A program made the position numbers and the translations under genes. Shown here piece after piece: positions 21,580 through 33,084 of a stretch of 64,000 nt of DNA (the stretch's first letter is position 1; each line of letters starts with the position of its first letter). Origin of the DNA: Diabrotica undecimpunctata (Eukaryota > Arthropoda > Insecta > Coleoptera > Chrysomelidae); the NCBI RefSeq assembly GCF_040954645.1, contig NC_092809.1, positions 79,131,935-79,195,934 of the forward strand. Reading direction: 5' to 3'. The notes under the pieces are model-generated. The model saw only the letters and a list, made by a program, of their open reading frames with translations, was not told where the DNA came from and did not search any database.

Positions 21580-23636
21580 ATATATATCAATGGTAAGAAA
21601 AGAGAAAGGCGCCAAATAAAAAAAATGGAAAAAAATGGAACACATATATGTTTAAAAATGCTAAAAAGAAGAATCAGTACCGCCAGAAAATAAAAGTAAT
21701 ATTAAATGAAAGAGGAGAACAAAACAACATTGAAGAAGAATGGAATGTCATCCAAACGACAATTACAAATATGGCAAAGGGAACATTAGGTGAAACCTCA
21801 AGCAAAAGAAACGAGTAATGGTTTGATCAAGATTGCCAACAAGTAATAAATAGCAAAAATATAGCTAGACAGAAATGTCTACAATGGGATTTCTGATTGA
21901 ATAGAAGGGCATATGAAGAACTCAGAAAAGATGCAAAGAAAATATGTATAAGGAAAAAGAGAGAAATGTTGAATAGAAAAAACAAATTACACATTATAAT
22001 AACAGAAGAGAGACTAGAAAATTTTATAAGAAAACCAAGCAATACACCCAAGAATACATGAGAAGATCAACAGTTTGCAAGGACAAAAATGGGGCAATTA
22101 TCAGTGAGAAAGAGGAAATAATGAAAGGTGGAAGAAGCATTTGTAAGAGCTGTTAAACCCATGAAAAGAACAAAACGAAGATGAAGAAATACTTCACCAC
22201 ACAGAAGAAAAACTAGTTAAGCAACCAACATTGGAAAAAACGATAAACGTCATAAAACATCTAACAAATAACAAAACACCTGGCACAGATAGAATAACTG
22301 CAGAACTGATAAAGAATATTGGACATGCGCTATGGAGACGTATCCATAAACTAATCGACCGCATATGGACACTAAAAGCCATTCCAGAAGATTGGAAAGT
22401 AGGAATCATACTTCATATGTACAAAAGGGGAGACAAACGACTCTGCAAAAATTATAAGGGCATAACAGTTTTAAATGTCGTCTACAAGATATTATCAGGA
22501 ATTACATATATACAGCCGCCTGGAATCATTTTCGGAGGAGATGATTGGTGAATACTAATGTGGCTTCAGACTAAAGAGGTCAACTATACGCCAAATACAT
22601 ATGTTAAGAGGTATACATGAAAAATGTCTTGAATATAACATACCTATTTACAACTTGTATATCGATTTCAAACAGGCGTTTGATGGAGTTGATCGACAAA
22701 AGATGTTAAAGCAACTATCTATGTTAGGGATATCCAATAAGTTGGTTAAACTTATACGAATGACTCTGGAGGTTTCCAAAGCTATGGTGAGAATAGATGA
22801 AGATGTTGTTAGAAAACTGGATAAAAACGGCTGTATTAATACAAGATCAATGTAAATATGCGCATATGCGGATGATGTTGCCATAATAAGCCGCAATAAA
22901 AGGGTATAAAGCGAAAAAGTTATAAAACTGAAACGAGAATCCGCTACGTTTGGTCTATATATAAATGAAAGCAAAACAAAATATATGGAGTGCACAAAAT
23001 CGAATCAACGTGGGAATTTGAAGGTAGATTCCCTACCTAGGCTCAATAATAAATGACAACAACAACATCAGTCAAGAAATACAAGCACGGATTCTTAGTG
23101 GTAATAAGCTCTTTTATGCATACACAGACTTAATGAAAAGTAAGTTACTGAATCGTGAGGCTAAACTTAGAATCTACAAAACTGTAATTAGACCAGTGGT
23201 CACATATGGATGTGAAACGTGGACCCTCTCAACCACTGATGAAAATCAACTGAAAATATTTGAGCGCGAAATACTAAGAAAGATATTTGGACCAACCCAA
23301 TGCAGCGATGGTTAGTGGAGAATTAAAATGAACCACGAGCTGAATGAACTAATGCAGAGTGCAGATATTGTTAGATTTGTAAAGTCACAAAGACTAAACT
23401 GGCTTGGTCACCTAGAAAAAATGCCAGATAATCGAGCTGTAAAAGTAGTCCAGAGATGGAAGCCCTAAGAAAACAGAACAAGAGGAAGGCCCCGTAAAAG
23501 ATTGATAGACGACGTAGAGAGGGATCTTAAAACCATGAACATCAGGCAGTGGCGAAGGAAAGTATCCAACAGCGCAAAATGGTAGAATATTGTTAAGCAG
23601 GCCAAGACTCACAAAGTGTTGTAGCGCCACTAGAAG

Positions 23637-23637
<1 letters not shown>
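20450..23637 (+). pseudogene. CFDP2/BovB-type LINE copy B, broken, with (TA)n tail
   Basis: A GC-richer 5' untranslated part (20450-20790) precedes the endonuclease: LKYEVDVAALQEIRFKGHG, ERQGDFGVGFM, then VLGDMNAKLGKGP (21222) and CDSDHFLVIS (21505). The RT follows: HLTNNKTPGTDRITAELIKN (22255), LYIDFKQAFDGVDRQKML (22657) and CAYADDVAIISRNK (22860). The C-terminus has VIRPVVTYGCETWTLSTTDE and GHLEKMP...RTRGRPRKR. The GVRQGD block before YADD is deleted. Frameshifts and stops are frequent. The endonuclease-RT linker is cut by a (TA)n tract. It ends at a long (TA)n tract, as does the intact LINE at 52.3-56.2 kb, to which it is distantly similar. Confidence 0.85.
21535..21577. repeat. (TA)n microsatellite inside LINE copy B
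   Basis: Uninterrupted TA repeats directly after the SDHFLVIS motif of the endonuclease. Confidence 0.95.
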
Positions 23638-23692
<55 letters not shown>

Positions 23693-23704
23693 TATATATA
23701 TGTA

Positions 23705-23763
<59 letters not shown>
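23638..23763. repeat. (TA)n microsatellite at the 3' end of LINE copy B
   Basis: About 125 bp of TA repeats with a few TATATG variants, positioned as the element's tail. Confidence 0.95.
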
Positions 23764-23766
<3 letters not shown>

Positions 23767-23989
23767 AATGTTCCGTATATGAATCGTTATCTTATAACGG
23801 AACTAGGATCTTATAACGTTATTTCAGCATAAACCCTGCCTGCCTCAGAGATCCGGAAAAGATATAAATTCACACACAGACAGTCAGCGTGAAATTCACA
23901 TCAGGAAAATGTCTAATACGCTTGTATCCAGCCTTCTAACCCCGGAACAGAATATGCATCGTAAATCCTGAAATTTATCCAAAGGACTT

Positions 23990-24485
23990 ATACTTTTTGT
24001 GAGGTGTTATAACTGGTGACGAAACATGGACTTTTCAATATGGCCCTAAAACCAAGCAACAATCAATATATGCAGAGGAAGACTCTAAACTGTCACTGCC
24101 TAATCAAAAAGGCGAGGGTGAGCAAGTCCAAATTTAAATAGGTGTTAATTGTTTTCTTCGATATGCGAGGTGTAGTTCATATGGTCAGAGAGTTATTAAT
24201 ATTACCATGTAGAGGTTTTAATAAGACTCCGAGAAAAAATTTGGTAAAAACGGCCCGAAATTTAGAAAAAGAACTGGATCCTTTCATGACGACGCGCTTA
24301 TAACTTCCACTCGCTCAGAGACTATTTGGCCATAAACCAGGTCGCAATCATAGAGCACCTGCTTTATTCTTCAGATTTAGCCCCCTACGACTTCTGCCTG
24401 TTCCCAAGAAATCAAGTGCAGCTTAAAATGAGCCCATTATGAGTCATTTAAGACCCTAAAAGAAAAATCGGGAAAAATACCAGGT
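23990..24485 (+). pseudogene. mariner transposase remnant
   Basis: Fragments in different frames: ITGDETWTFQYGPKTKQQS (first catalytic Asp), VNCFLRY / FFDMRGVVHMV, FHDDALITSTRSE (decayed HHDNAPAHTS, second Asp) and SDLAPYDFCLFPRNQVQLK (mariner signature SPDLAPxDFxLFPxLK, third Asp). Order and spacing fit a mariner, but stops and frameshifts abound. No inverted repeats recognised. Confidence 0.85.
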
Positions 24486-24489
24486 TAAC

Positions 24490-25125
24490 CCATCCCTAGG
24501 GATGGCTGGCGTGGGTTGGATTTACGCTAGAGGAGTACCTCCTAGTCCATTTCCCCTTACAAGAAGGAGGTCCTGCAAACAGATGCCTTCTTATTATCTA
24601 AAAAGCTTAATAAGACACATTTCTCATTTGTTATGATAATAACTTTATCAATATCTGATATGTTTCATACAGTATTCATTTACGTTATTTATAATTTTTA
24701 TGATTTTAATAATTTTTGAATATAGTTGAAATGGTGAATTTTACCTTTTTTATTTTAATGATATTTGTATTTTTTTTCTTTGATTTTGTATATCCCATTT
24801 CTATTTTTTGAGATTTAAATATTTAAAAACATTGGTGCCATTTCTTTTTTGAAGAGTTGTTCTCTTCCTTAATTTTTGTGCTTTGTTATTTAGTATCTTT
24901 TCTTTCTTACGTTTCTCTTCTCTAAGAACGACCCCGCCCATATGTTTTAATATGATCATATTAGAACATAGATATCATATTACAAACAGATCTTGACCTT
25001 GATATGGAGTTGACCTTATTACTACCCATATATCACTGCTTTAAAAAATTAGGACAGAAAAATATAAAACATATAGGGAAAATCTAAACATCAAATACTG
25101 ACTTAGTTCATGCTGTAGAATTTAC
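24490..25125. other. Intronic stretch without recognised features
   Basis: A slightly GC-richer block at 24490-24600 is followed by AT-rich sequence. Nothing identifiable. Confidence 0.4.
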
Positions 25126-25330
25126 CTTTCGATATACTAGTGATGATATGGCTACTCTTATTTTCATTCCCGTTACTTGCAGACCAAAAACAGTGTGGTG
25201 ATTAAAAAATACAATTAAAGCAGATAGTCCTATAAAAGCGGCACTATAAATGTAAATATCTGTAACCGTATCCTCGGAGTAATTAACAAACAGTGCAACC
25301 AATTGGCCAATTAGAATTGGTTTCAAAGAC
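25126..25330 (-). CDS. ABCC/MRP4-like transporter, exon with first transmembrane helices
   Basis: Encodes SLKPILIGQLVALFVNYSED, two membrane segments, and ending GLQVTGMKIRVAISSLVYRK. xxQPxLIGxLxxxF, G...H...F and GMxxRVAxxxLxYRK are standard for the first membrane domain of ABCC proteins. The acceptor is ACATTCCAG before 25330; the donor is AAAG|GTAAAT at 25125. The first base completes a GT|G Val codon from the exon at 28954-29199, and the end is phase 0, joining to 12705. Confidence 0.92.
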
Positions 25331-25689
25331 CTGGAATGTAAAAAAAATATGTTAGACTATATTCACAAGTTAAAAAATATTTAAGATATTCGTCACTTGT
25401 CGGACCAGTTCTTCATCTGTCATCCTTAAGATATATCTCACTCACTTTAATCTTTTATCTTTGATTGCTTTTATCATATTTAGTTCTCAGTATGGGTGCT
25501 AGAGCTTAAAATTAAATCATTTTCTTCATAATCCACTGCACATCCAATCCACAATCTATCATCAAAGTTTTATACATTTTCGTTTTGTACTTGTTAACAG
25601 GCAAAACTTTCGTTTTGCCTGTTAACAAGAATGATTAGTTTCTTATAATTAAGTTATGCTTCTGTCTTTATGGAGTTACTGGTACTACA

Positions 25690-26640
25690 ATATATTTTTT
25701 TTGTGAGTGATTATGAGAAGTATCACAGTTTTTGGAGCTTCCTCTAGCTGTAAGAATCCTTCTTTAACTACAGAGTTACTTCTATTTATAATGTCTACGT
25801 CATCTGCATATGCAAGAAGTAGCAAGAACCGGAGTGACAAATATCGACGATGAGACCCCATTTCGCTGAATTGAAGGCGGTTTTGATGTCCAAGAATCCC
25901 CACCTTTTTCTGCTTGTTTGCACTGCGTCTCTTATCCAGACTTCGACTGCCGATTGACCTTTTATGAATCCGTATTGTTGGTTGGATAAAGCTTTTTTAT
26001 CTGCTAACACGCCTTCCAGCCTTTTCTTGACAAGATTCTCATACAACTTCTCATAAAAGGCAGTCCAAAAGGCACATTGGCGTATAGGGGGATGTTAACT
26101 CGGAGGGTTTCCCAAGTTATAGGAGGAAAATCAGATTTGCTTCCTTTAATTCCCTGGGAAACTCTTGCTTCCGCAGTAGATCGTTATATATTCTTTTGAT
26201 CAAACCTGGTGTCTCTGTTGTTGCTTTCTTTAGCACCTTCGGTGGCAGTCCATGGGGTCGGAGGCTTTCTCCGTCTTGATTTCCTGACCAGCGGTCTTTT
26301 TCTGTGGACTCATGTGGATTTCTTCTTCTGTGGACTCCTTCGCCACCGCAAGGAAGACCTTTAAGAAGGTTTGTTCCTCCTTGGTGGGAGTTTGTCTAAT
26401 TTGTGTGAAGCGATCATCTTTAGTGACTTTATTGATATTTTATATGCGTCGTCCTTTATGTCGTCTTCTTAAGCATTTGTCAGGTTCTGCCACCTTTTCT
26501 TTTTTTATTGTTTTATTGCTTTTTTGCTGTTTTGTATACTACTTTGAGATCGCGGGAGCCCTGGCTTCTCGTATAATTGACTTATAATTTTCTTCACAGT
26601 GACCAACTCAACAACGTTCTCTAGTTCCTTTCTCACTTGG
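25690..26640 (-). pseudogene. R1-like LINE reverse transcriptase fragment
   Basis: Minus-strand frames give LPPKVLKKATTETPGLIKRI, then ENLVKKRLEGVLADKKALSN, QQYGFIKGQSAVEVWIRDAV and FLDIKTAFNSAKW, which is the R1/SART style (LDIKNAFNSAxW). A frame change then leads to AYADDVDIINRSNSVVKEGF. The distance from TAFNSAKW to YADD is far too short, so about 60-80 codons including GVPQGS are deleted. The YADD part resembles RTE/BovB-type elements more than R1, so it may be a junction of two families. Confidence 0.7.
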
Positions 26641-27249
26641 CCAAGGTAAGATATTTCCTATTCGTTTATTTTTCTGACCTCCGATAGGTACACGTTCTTA
26701 TTAAATATTTTCCAAGTTTGTTCTATCGGCCGTTTTATGATCCTTCCCTTTACCTTGGTTTTATATGTAATGTAGTCAATTAGCCATAAGAAATAATAAA
26801 ACCCTTTATCGTTGTAGTTCCTTGTTAAAGTACATAATCAATTGAATATTAACTGAATTTTTTGTCGCCTTTTTCAATATATTAATGTAGTGACGCGTTG
26901 TCCACTCTTGAAGTACTTTCTTTTCCTGACTTATTTTAATGACATTCTTTGTTATTTCATTTTTATATTTTATGTGTTCGTTTTTAGTTATATTTTCTTC
27001 GCTTTTCGATTTTTAAGTTCAGCCATTTTAAAGAAAATTTTTAAGAAATTGTGATTCCTATTTTTAAAAAATGTTTAACATAAAATAAACTTCCAATCCA
27101 CATTTATTTAATAACGGTAAAAAAGGATATGATAATTATAGATCATTCCATAGTAATTATGTAAATATATATTAACGGAATTTAAAAAATGTAAAACTGA
27201 CTATTTTTTACAAAATAAAATGTGTAATAACTAGATCGTAGGTATAAAC
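26641..27249. other. AT-rich intronic stretch
   Basis: No domain or repeat structure recognised; possibly diffuse LINE-derived sequence upstream of the R1-like fragment. Confidence 0.35.
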
Positions 27250-27289
27250 GGTGTTCTACGTCTTCTCTGTGGTGACTGGTTCTAGTTCT

Positions 27290-27754
27290 AGTTCTAGTAA
27301 CTGGTTTGGTAATTGATCTTTTTCCATTCTCGTATCACTACCTGCGACATGACGTAGTGTTTCAACGTTCTAATTCGTCTTTGGGTTTCGCTTGTTTGGT
27401 TGTCCCTGCTAATTCTTATTTCATGACCCAAATACGTATATTTCTCCACCAGTTCTACCACTTTGTGTTGAATAGTTAAATGATTATTGGGGACCATATT
27501 TGTCATAAATTTAGTTTTGGACAAATTCATTCTGAGGCCTACTGTCGAACATGCAATAAGTCCAATTCATTTAACATATCTGTGGCTTCTCCTAAATCAT
27601 CTTTGATAAGGATAATGTCATCTGCGAAACGGAGATGGTTAAGTTTTTCGCCTTCTATCAATTATCATGATCTTTGCCTTTGATATGTTTAACTGCAGAT
27701 CAAATATTTGACTTTCGTTTTCAACCAGTCGTAGGGTTAATATTTGGTTAATAA

Positions 27755-27795
<41 letters not shown>

Positions 27796-27800
27796 TATAA

Positions 27801-27852
<52 letters not shown>

Positions 27853-28530
27853 ATACGTATTAATTTGTCTAAGAAGGACTATTTGTCTGACACCTTGTTC
27901 TGTATGGAATTTGTTTGAGAGTGTGTCAAGCACTTTAACTGTTCTAATAGTGTGTTCATATAGTTCAGTTATAAGCCAAATTAAATGTTGTGGTGCGCTT
28001 ACTTCTTTTAGTATCTGCCATAACTATTGCCATTTGACCCTGTCCAACCCTTTGCTATAATCTACAAAACACATGTATTGTGAGATACTGAATTCCCTAG
28101 ATTTTTCTATTGTTTGTCTTAGGTTCAAAAGATATTCTCGAGTACCTCGACCTTTGATAACTCCAGTCTGCTCTTAGGGTATTTATCTTTGTAGGAAAGT
28201 TTTCAGTCTCTCATTGATTATGTATAGCATTATTTTACTGGCATGTGGTATAAAGGAGGTTATAGTTGTAGTTGCCTTTTTTATGTACCTATTGTATATT
28301 TTGTCCAGTCGTTAGGCCATTGCTTGGAATGCCATATTTTGCTACAGAATAAGTGAAGCAATTTTATTACAGTTTCTTCTGTAGTTTTAAACATTTCTAC
28401 TGTTATTATATCTGAACCTGGTGCTTTGTTATACTTGAATTTGTTGATCGCCAATTTTATTTCATTCTTGAGTATGTTAAGCTATTTTTCGATTTTTTCA
28501 AGGATTTGGTGGGCAAATTCCTAGCGTTAA
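27290..28530 (-). pseudogene. RTE-like LINE fragment G
   Basis: Reading from 28530 downward: INKFKYNKAPGSDIITVEMF, MLYIINERLKTFLQ, SQYMCFVDYSKGLDRVKW (decayed FVDYxKAFD), then KFHTEQGVRQ (GVRQGD) at about 27900, a (TA)n tract, LRFADDIILIKDDLGEATDM (catalytic FADD) near 27640, and LSKTKFMTNM plus YTYLGHEI to 27294. The order is correct for LINE RT fingers-palm-thumb. Multiple frameshifts. It lies in the intron between the first two visible ABC exons. Confidence 0.8.
27758..27848. repeat. (TA)n microsatellite inside LINE fragment G
   Basis: About 90 bp of TA repeats with two short interruptions, between the GVRQ and FADD motifs. Confidence 0.95.
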
Positions 28531-28953
28531 TCATCTTTATATAAAACCCCTCAATATAATATTTATGCGTCCATGTCATAAAAAAGATGATAACTTGTGC
28601 TGAATCTCCTTGTGAATCTAGCTTGCTCCTTTGTATGGTAGTTATCTTGTTTAAATAATGTAAATCTATTTATTAATATTTTAGTTAGTAACTTAAACAT
28701 AACATTTAAGAAGATTATGGTTGTATAGTCCTTTAGATCTACTTAGTAACACTAACAGTCTTACTGCTTCGTTCCAGTTGTTTGATATCTTTTTTTTTGC
28801 TAAGAATTTTACTTGCTAAGATATATCAGATTTCGATCGCTATTTTTTTTCATACTTAAACGTCTCCAGGGTTATGCCATCTTAAAGTTAATTATTGAAA
28901 TTATAAAGTTCTTACTGTACTATAAAGACAAATGTAAATTACAATATACTTAC
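28531..28953. other. Intron stretch next to the ABC exon
   Basis: AT-rich; holds only the splice donor GTAAGTATATT (28953 downward). Confidence 0.5.
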
Positions 28954-29199
28954 ACAAGTACTACATTTTGAAAACACCAAACAATTCCATATACTATTAG
29001 CTCAAAACGAAATGTTTTCCATAAAGCGCACATTAAACTTGGTTGTCGATGTTTTTCTTTAGCCACCAGCACCTGTTTCTCCCAGTGCTTTTCCAAGGCA
29101 TCTCCCAGTCTTTTTGATTTGTCAGCATCTAAAGCTTCGTACAGATCTACAACTTCCAGAGTTTGTTTATTTCCTTTTTTAATTATGGGTAAAAGCCAT
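28954..29199 (-). CDS. ABCC/MRP4-like transporter, most upstream exon visible
   Basis: Encodes WLLPIIKKGNKQTLEVVDLY, EALDADKSKRLGDALEKHWE, then SLMCALWKTFRFELIVYGIV. W-LPI---G-K--LE--DLY and L----EK-WE are typical of the cytoplasmic segment just before the first membrane helix of ABCC4-like proteins. The acceptor TTTTATAG lies before 29199; the donor is at 28953. It starts in the third base of a codon, so a 5' exon must exist upstream. I searched higher coordinates for it without success; it may lie beyond the elements or outside the window. Confidence 0.9.
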
Positions 29200-29384
29200 C
29201 TATAAAAATAAAGAAATTAGTATACTGCCATACAATTTTTCAAATGAGTATAATATAGTATATTACTATTTATGTTGATATCAACAGTGGTGTGCGGACT
29301 CCCACATAGCAAAAAAAAACAAGAACATAGACAAGGTCGACATGATTTTCGAAACCTTCATCAGCATATTTTTATCTTATAGTG

Positions 29385-31395
29385 ATTGCAAACAGAAGTT
29401 AGACAATTCGCCATTACTATTTAACCTGTACTCGGTTGAGATATTTGCACGAGCTCTGGATGAGGCACAAGAAGGTATTATAAGTCAACGAATGACAAGT
29501 TAATAACAACCGACAGCATTGACAGAATGCCGAATAGACTATCGCTACACGAATATAATTAAATATATCTACGAAAAGACCACGACTAGCGTAGGATAAT
29601 CTGAACAAGAAACAAATAAATTCTGTATACAGCGAGGAGCACAGCAATAGGCGAGCGGTTTACCCCTCAAAAGACGCTTAGAAACAGAATATACCGACTA
29701 AAATTCTTTTTGCATTTCTAATGCACCAAACGTTTTTTATTCGATTCTATATATTTTTCCAAGATGAAATGTATTTTTTTTTTATTTTTACATGTGGGCC
29801 GGCAATTGTTATTAACAAATAACTAATACAAAAAAGCAATTTTACCGAATTGCTTCGGAATCAATTTTTTTAGGTGTATCTCATCAAAATAAACACTTTT
29901 TCTCTCTTGATAATTTTTCGAAAAATGCTTCCTTTTCGAGTTATTTGCAGTTTTTTGTTGAAAAAATGCCTTAATTAGTGATTTTTGGGATTTTTTTTCT
30001 AAAAAACTACTAAATGAATTGCAATTCTACAAATAGCTTTATAATCTTTAAACCGTCGAGTACAAGTAATAATATTTTCACAAGGATAATTTTTTTCTCT
30101 CTTGCATATTCGAAATATTTGGGTCCACGTTTTTAGCAAGATAGAAACCATTTATCCTTGTCAAAATATTCTAACTTGTACTCGACGGTTTAAAGATTAT
30201 AAAGCTATCTGTAAAATTGTAATTCATTTAGTAGTTTTTTAGAAAAAAAAAATCCCAAAAATCACTAATTACGGCATTTTTTCAACAAAAAAATGCAAAT
30301 AACTCGAAAAGGAAGCATTTTTCGAAAAATTATCAAGAGAGAAAAAGTGTTTATTTTGATGAGATACACCTAAAAAAATTGATTCCGAAACAATTCGGTG
30401 AAATTGCTTTTTTGTATAAGTTATTTGTTAATAACAATTGCCGGCCCACTTGTAAAAATAAAAAAAAAATACATTTCATCTTGGAAAAATGGTTTGGTGC
30501 ATTAGAAATGCAAAAAGAATTTTAGTCGGTTGATGCTCTGCTTATAGGGGTAAACCGCTCGCCTACAAGAAGACACCGTCTCTCCAAAGTTATTCACGAC
30601 GCTTTTAGAACATACTTATGGAGAAAAACTTAGTAATTTAAGATTTGCCGATACATAGTTCTTAAGCCGATCGGATGGATGTCGCAATAATAATGTTGGA
30701 AAAATTATATCATGCTTTCTTGGAGGTCAGACTAAAAAATTAGCACAAACAAGAAGTAAATAATGACTAATCTAGTGATAAATCGTAATATTGCTATTGC
30801 TGGAATGGATATTGAGCATATTGCATCGTATAATTACTTAAGACATAAAATTCGGTTGGGTAGAGGTAACCGAACATGTGAGCTCCCACCTTGCATGAGA
30901 TTAGTCTGGGCAGTGTTTGGTAAATGAAACTATATTTAAATCGGACGTACCCCTATGCCTCAAAAGGAAAATCTTTTACCAATGTGTATTGCCTGTATCT
31001 ATTTATGGAGCTGAAACATGTACACTCACAAAAAAGGTAGTGAAAAAGAGTCGCGTAACTCAGAGGGCTATGGAGCTCCAGATGATGGGTGTCTTTCTGA
31101 GAGACCGAATACCAAACATAGCAATACTTTGTAGAACAAAAACGAAAGGCGCTATCGAAAAAATCACATCGCTAAAATAGAATTGGGTAGAACAGGTCAC
31201 CAGACTATGAGACAACCAATGAACAAAACGCATTGTCTAGTGTCGGGCAAGACAAGAAGCACTACGAAGCATAAGATGCCCACCACCCACGCAGTAACAG
31301 GATACAAGCCACAAAAGACAGAGACAGAGGGAAAGAGCTGAGTAAGATCTATGTCCAGCAGTGGACGAGCATAGGTTATTGACGATGAGGACTAA
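29385..31395 (+). pseudogene. RTE-like LINE H, with a palindromic element inserted in its RT
   Basis: 29385-29490 (SPLLFNLYSVEIFARALDEA) looks like a stray piece of a different RTE-type RT. From about 29520 a second LINE reads ECRIDYRYTNIIKYIYEKTT and NKFCIQRGAQQ, then after the insertion EDTVSPKLFTTLLEHTYG, LSNLRFADT (decayed FADD), and from 30917 a C-terminal part (YQCVLPVSIYGAETCTLTKK; RDRIPNIAI). It ends with a QQWT-like block and GATGAGGAC near 31390. Several stops. Confidence 0.8.
29648..30565. mobile_element. 918-bp near-palindromic (foldback/MITE-like) element with 3-bp TSD
   Basis: The left arm starts TAGGCGAGCGGTTTACCCCT and the right end is its exact complement. The arms stay complementary for roughly 420 bp each, with small mismatches, to an unpaired centre of about 70 bp near 30090-30160. 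CAA flanks both ends (29645-29647 and 30566-30568). Choosing CAA as the duplication restores the host LINE codons GAQQEDT in frame, whereas a TA duplication would not. It encodes nothing, so it depends on an unknown transposase. The 3-bp duplication would suit a Harbinger-type enzyme, but I have no direct link. Confidence 0.9.
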
Positions 31396-31399
31396 TGGT

Positions 31400-32769
31400 A
31401 TTAAAAAGATAGTTGATTGTTGAAGAAGTTACTACTTTGGCTAAGCCAAACAATCATTGTAATAAAGTTTCGTTGCAAAATTGATTAAAAATAAAAAACC
31501 AAGAAAAGGGATACTACGTTCACCCAGGATCATTATATTATCTAATTCTATCAGCTAGAAGAGTGCTACTTGATACCTGTAAAATCATGAATAGGACATT
31601 TTTAATACCACTGAAACTGCAATGTCGGTAGTAAAAGTAAAGCCTTTTTGAGATTCAGTTGGGATCTACTTCGTCAAAATTGGTACAAATAATGTTGTTA
31701 CGATTAGATTAGATTAGATTTCAACCGCTCAGAAACATATGGCCTTGGCTGAACACATTCAGCCAAGACGTGCTTAATAAATTCAGTAAAAAGTATAAAG
31801 TATGCAAAGATTTTATCAATCAGTTATAGAAGCTTATGGAGAACACAAGCTAATATGAAAATTCTTCTTTAATATATTTAATTAAGTAGAATTTTCCAAT
31901 GGAAGTTTGAGACTTTTCCATTTAACAAAACTTTTGAATTGGTAGATTTTTGTACAAACCACATAAAATGATGTTAATTTATTTTAAACAAAGAACTATT
32001 TATGGTGTAAACTGATTTTGTCTTAACACTTTTTAACAATATCCTCAATTTTTGACGATGGTAAAAATGTGTAATTTTACATTTTAAACAACCAAATATG
32101 CATTTACATTGTTCTTAATCTACTTAATTTCGCAAATTATGATATCAAGCGATATAATAATGTGTAATAATATATTTAGAGTAAAGCTAATAAAAAGATA
32201 GAGTTTTATCATAAGCTTAAGGTAGTGCTATTTGTCATGAATAAACTATATCAATATCTCTTAATATTATAAATAAATATCGAAAAGTCAAGGAAAATTC
32301 TATAAATTGTTTTAATTTTCCACAGGTTTTATAGTTTTCCACCTCTTTAATTTTATACAGGTGTTAAATGTATGTTATTACATATACATATTCATATCAT
32401 ATATTTGAATTAATCTTCTTTTGTTTTTGTGAAGACGCCAGAACTTGTGGCTGAAAGACCTGAGGAAATCGTTTGGCCGCTCATCTACAGAAATCTTTCG
32501 TGCAGCAGTTTACAAAGCTACAATTGCCATTTAGATTTAGTAAACTTAATGGATAGCGCTTTGCAGCTGGTCTCTCTCTTTCTTTCTCTCTCTCTCTCTT
32601 CTTCTCTTTCGCTCTCTTTTCGTTTCCCCATTACTAATGGTCGCGATTTCCTTTAATATTCCTAACAAATTTTCTCCTTCTCCAAAATTTCTCCCTTGGT
32701 CACTATCTTCAGATTGTCTAAGAGCTTCGCAGAATAAGTGGTCCGCTGAATTCTGAATTTAGTTGTTGA
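31400..32769. other. Non-coding stretch with a small perfect hairpin and a CT tract
   Basis: 31741-31765 reads CTTGGCTGA-acacat-TCAGCCAAG, a perfect 9-bp stem next to GATTA repeats (31704-31720). 32570-32625 is CT-rich. No gene recognised; the frame at 32429-32656 is low-complexity at its end and matches nothing known to me. Confidence 0.45.
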
Positions 32770-33084
32770 CCGTCATCTTAATCTTTTCAACGTTTCCAGA
32801 ACGTTGTAGACATGTTGTGGACAGCGTTTTTTAATGTCGAGTTAATTAAGAATAAAAACGGTTGTCCAATAAGCTAGTATCCAAGGTATGCGCAGCAATC
32901 TTCTCCAACACCACATCTCAAAGGCATCAATTGTTTGGCGTTCTTGTACGCGAAAAGTCACAAGCTTTTGCCCTGTATAGAACTGTTGAGAATAACAGTA
33001 CGTTTACCAATCTCATCTTTATTTTTTAAGAGATAGATCTATCTTTGCAAACTTTAATATATTACTATTAGTCGTAATTATTGC
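32770..33084 (-). pseudogene. Older RTE-like LINE I, C-terminal part
   Basis: The minus strand reads YLGAIITTNSNI at the insertion point, then TIDAFEMWCWRRLLRIPW and ILNELDI. RxxDAFEMWCWRRxLRIPW is a landmark of RTE-like C-termini. Together with 34055-34215 it forms one copy interrupted by the LINE at 33096-34043. Confidence 0.7.

Noticed and set aside
29645..30568. TA target duplication for the palindromic element
   Set aside because: TA does appear at both ends, but treating it as the duplication breaks the host LINE frame, whereas CAA restores it.
32429..32656. Possible small protein
   Set aside because: The C-terminal third is a CT-repeat translated as Ser/Leu and no family motif is seen.
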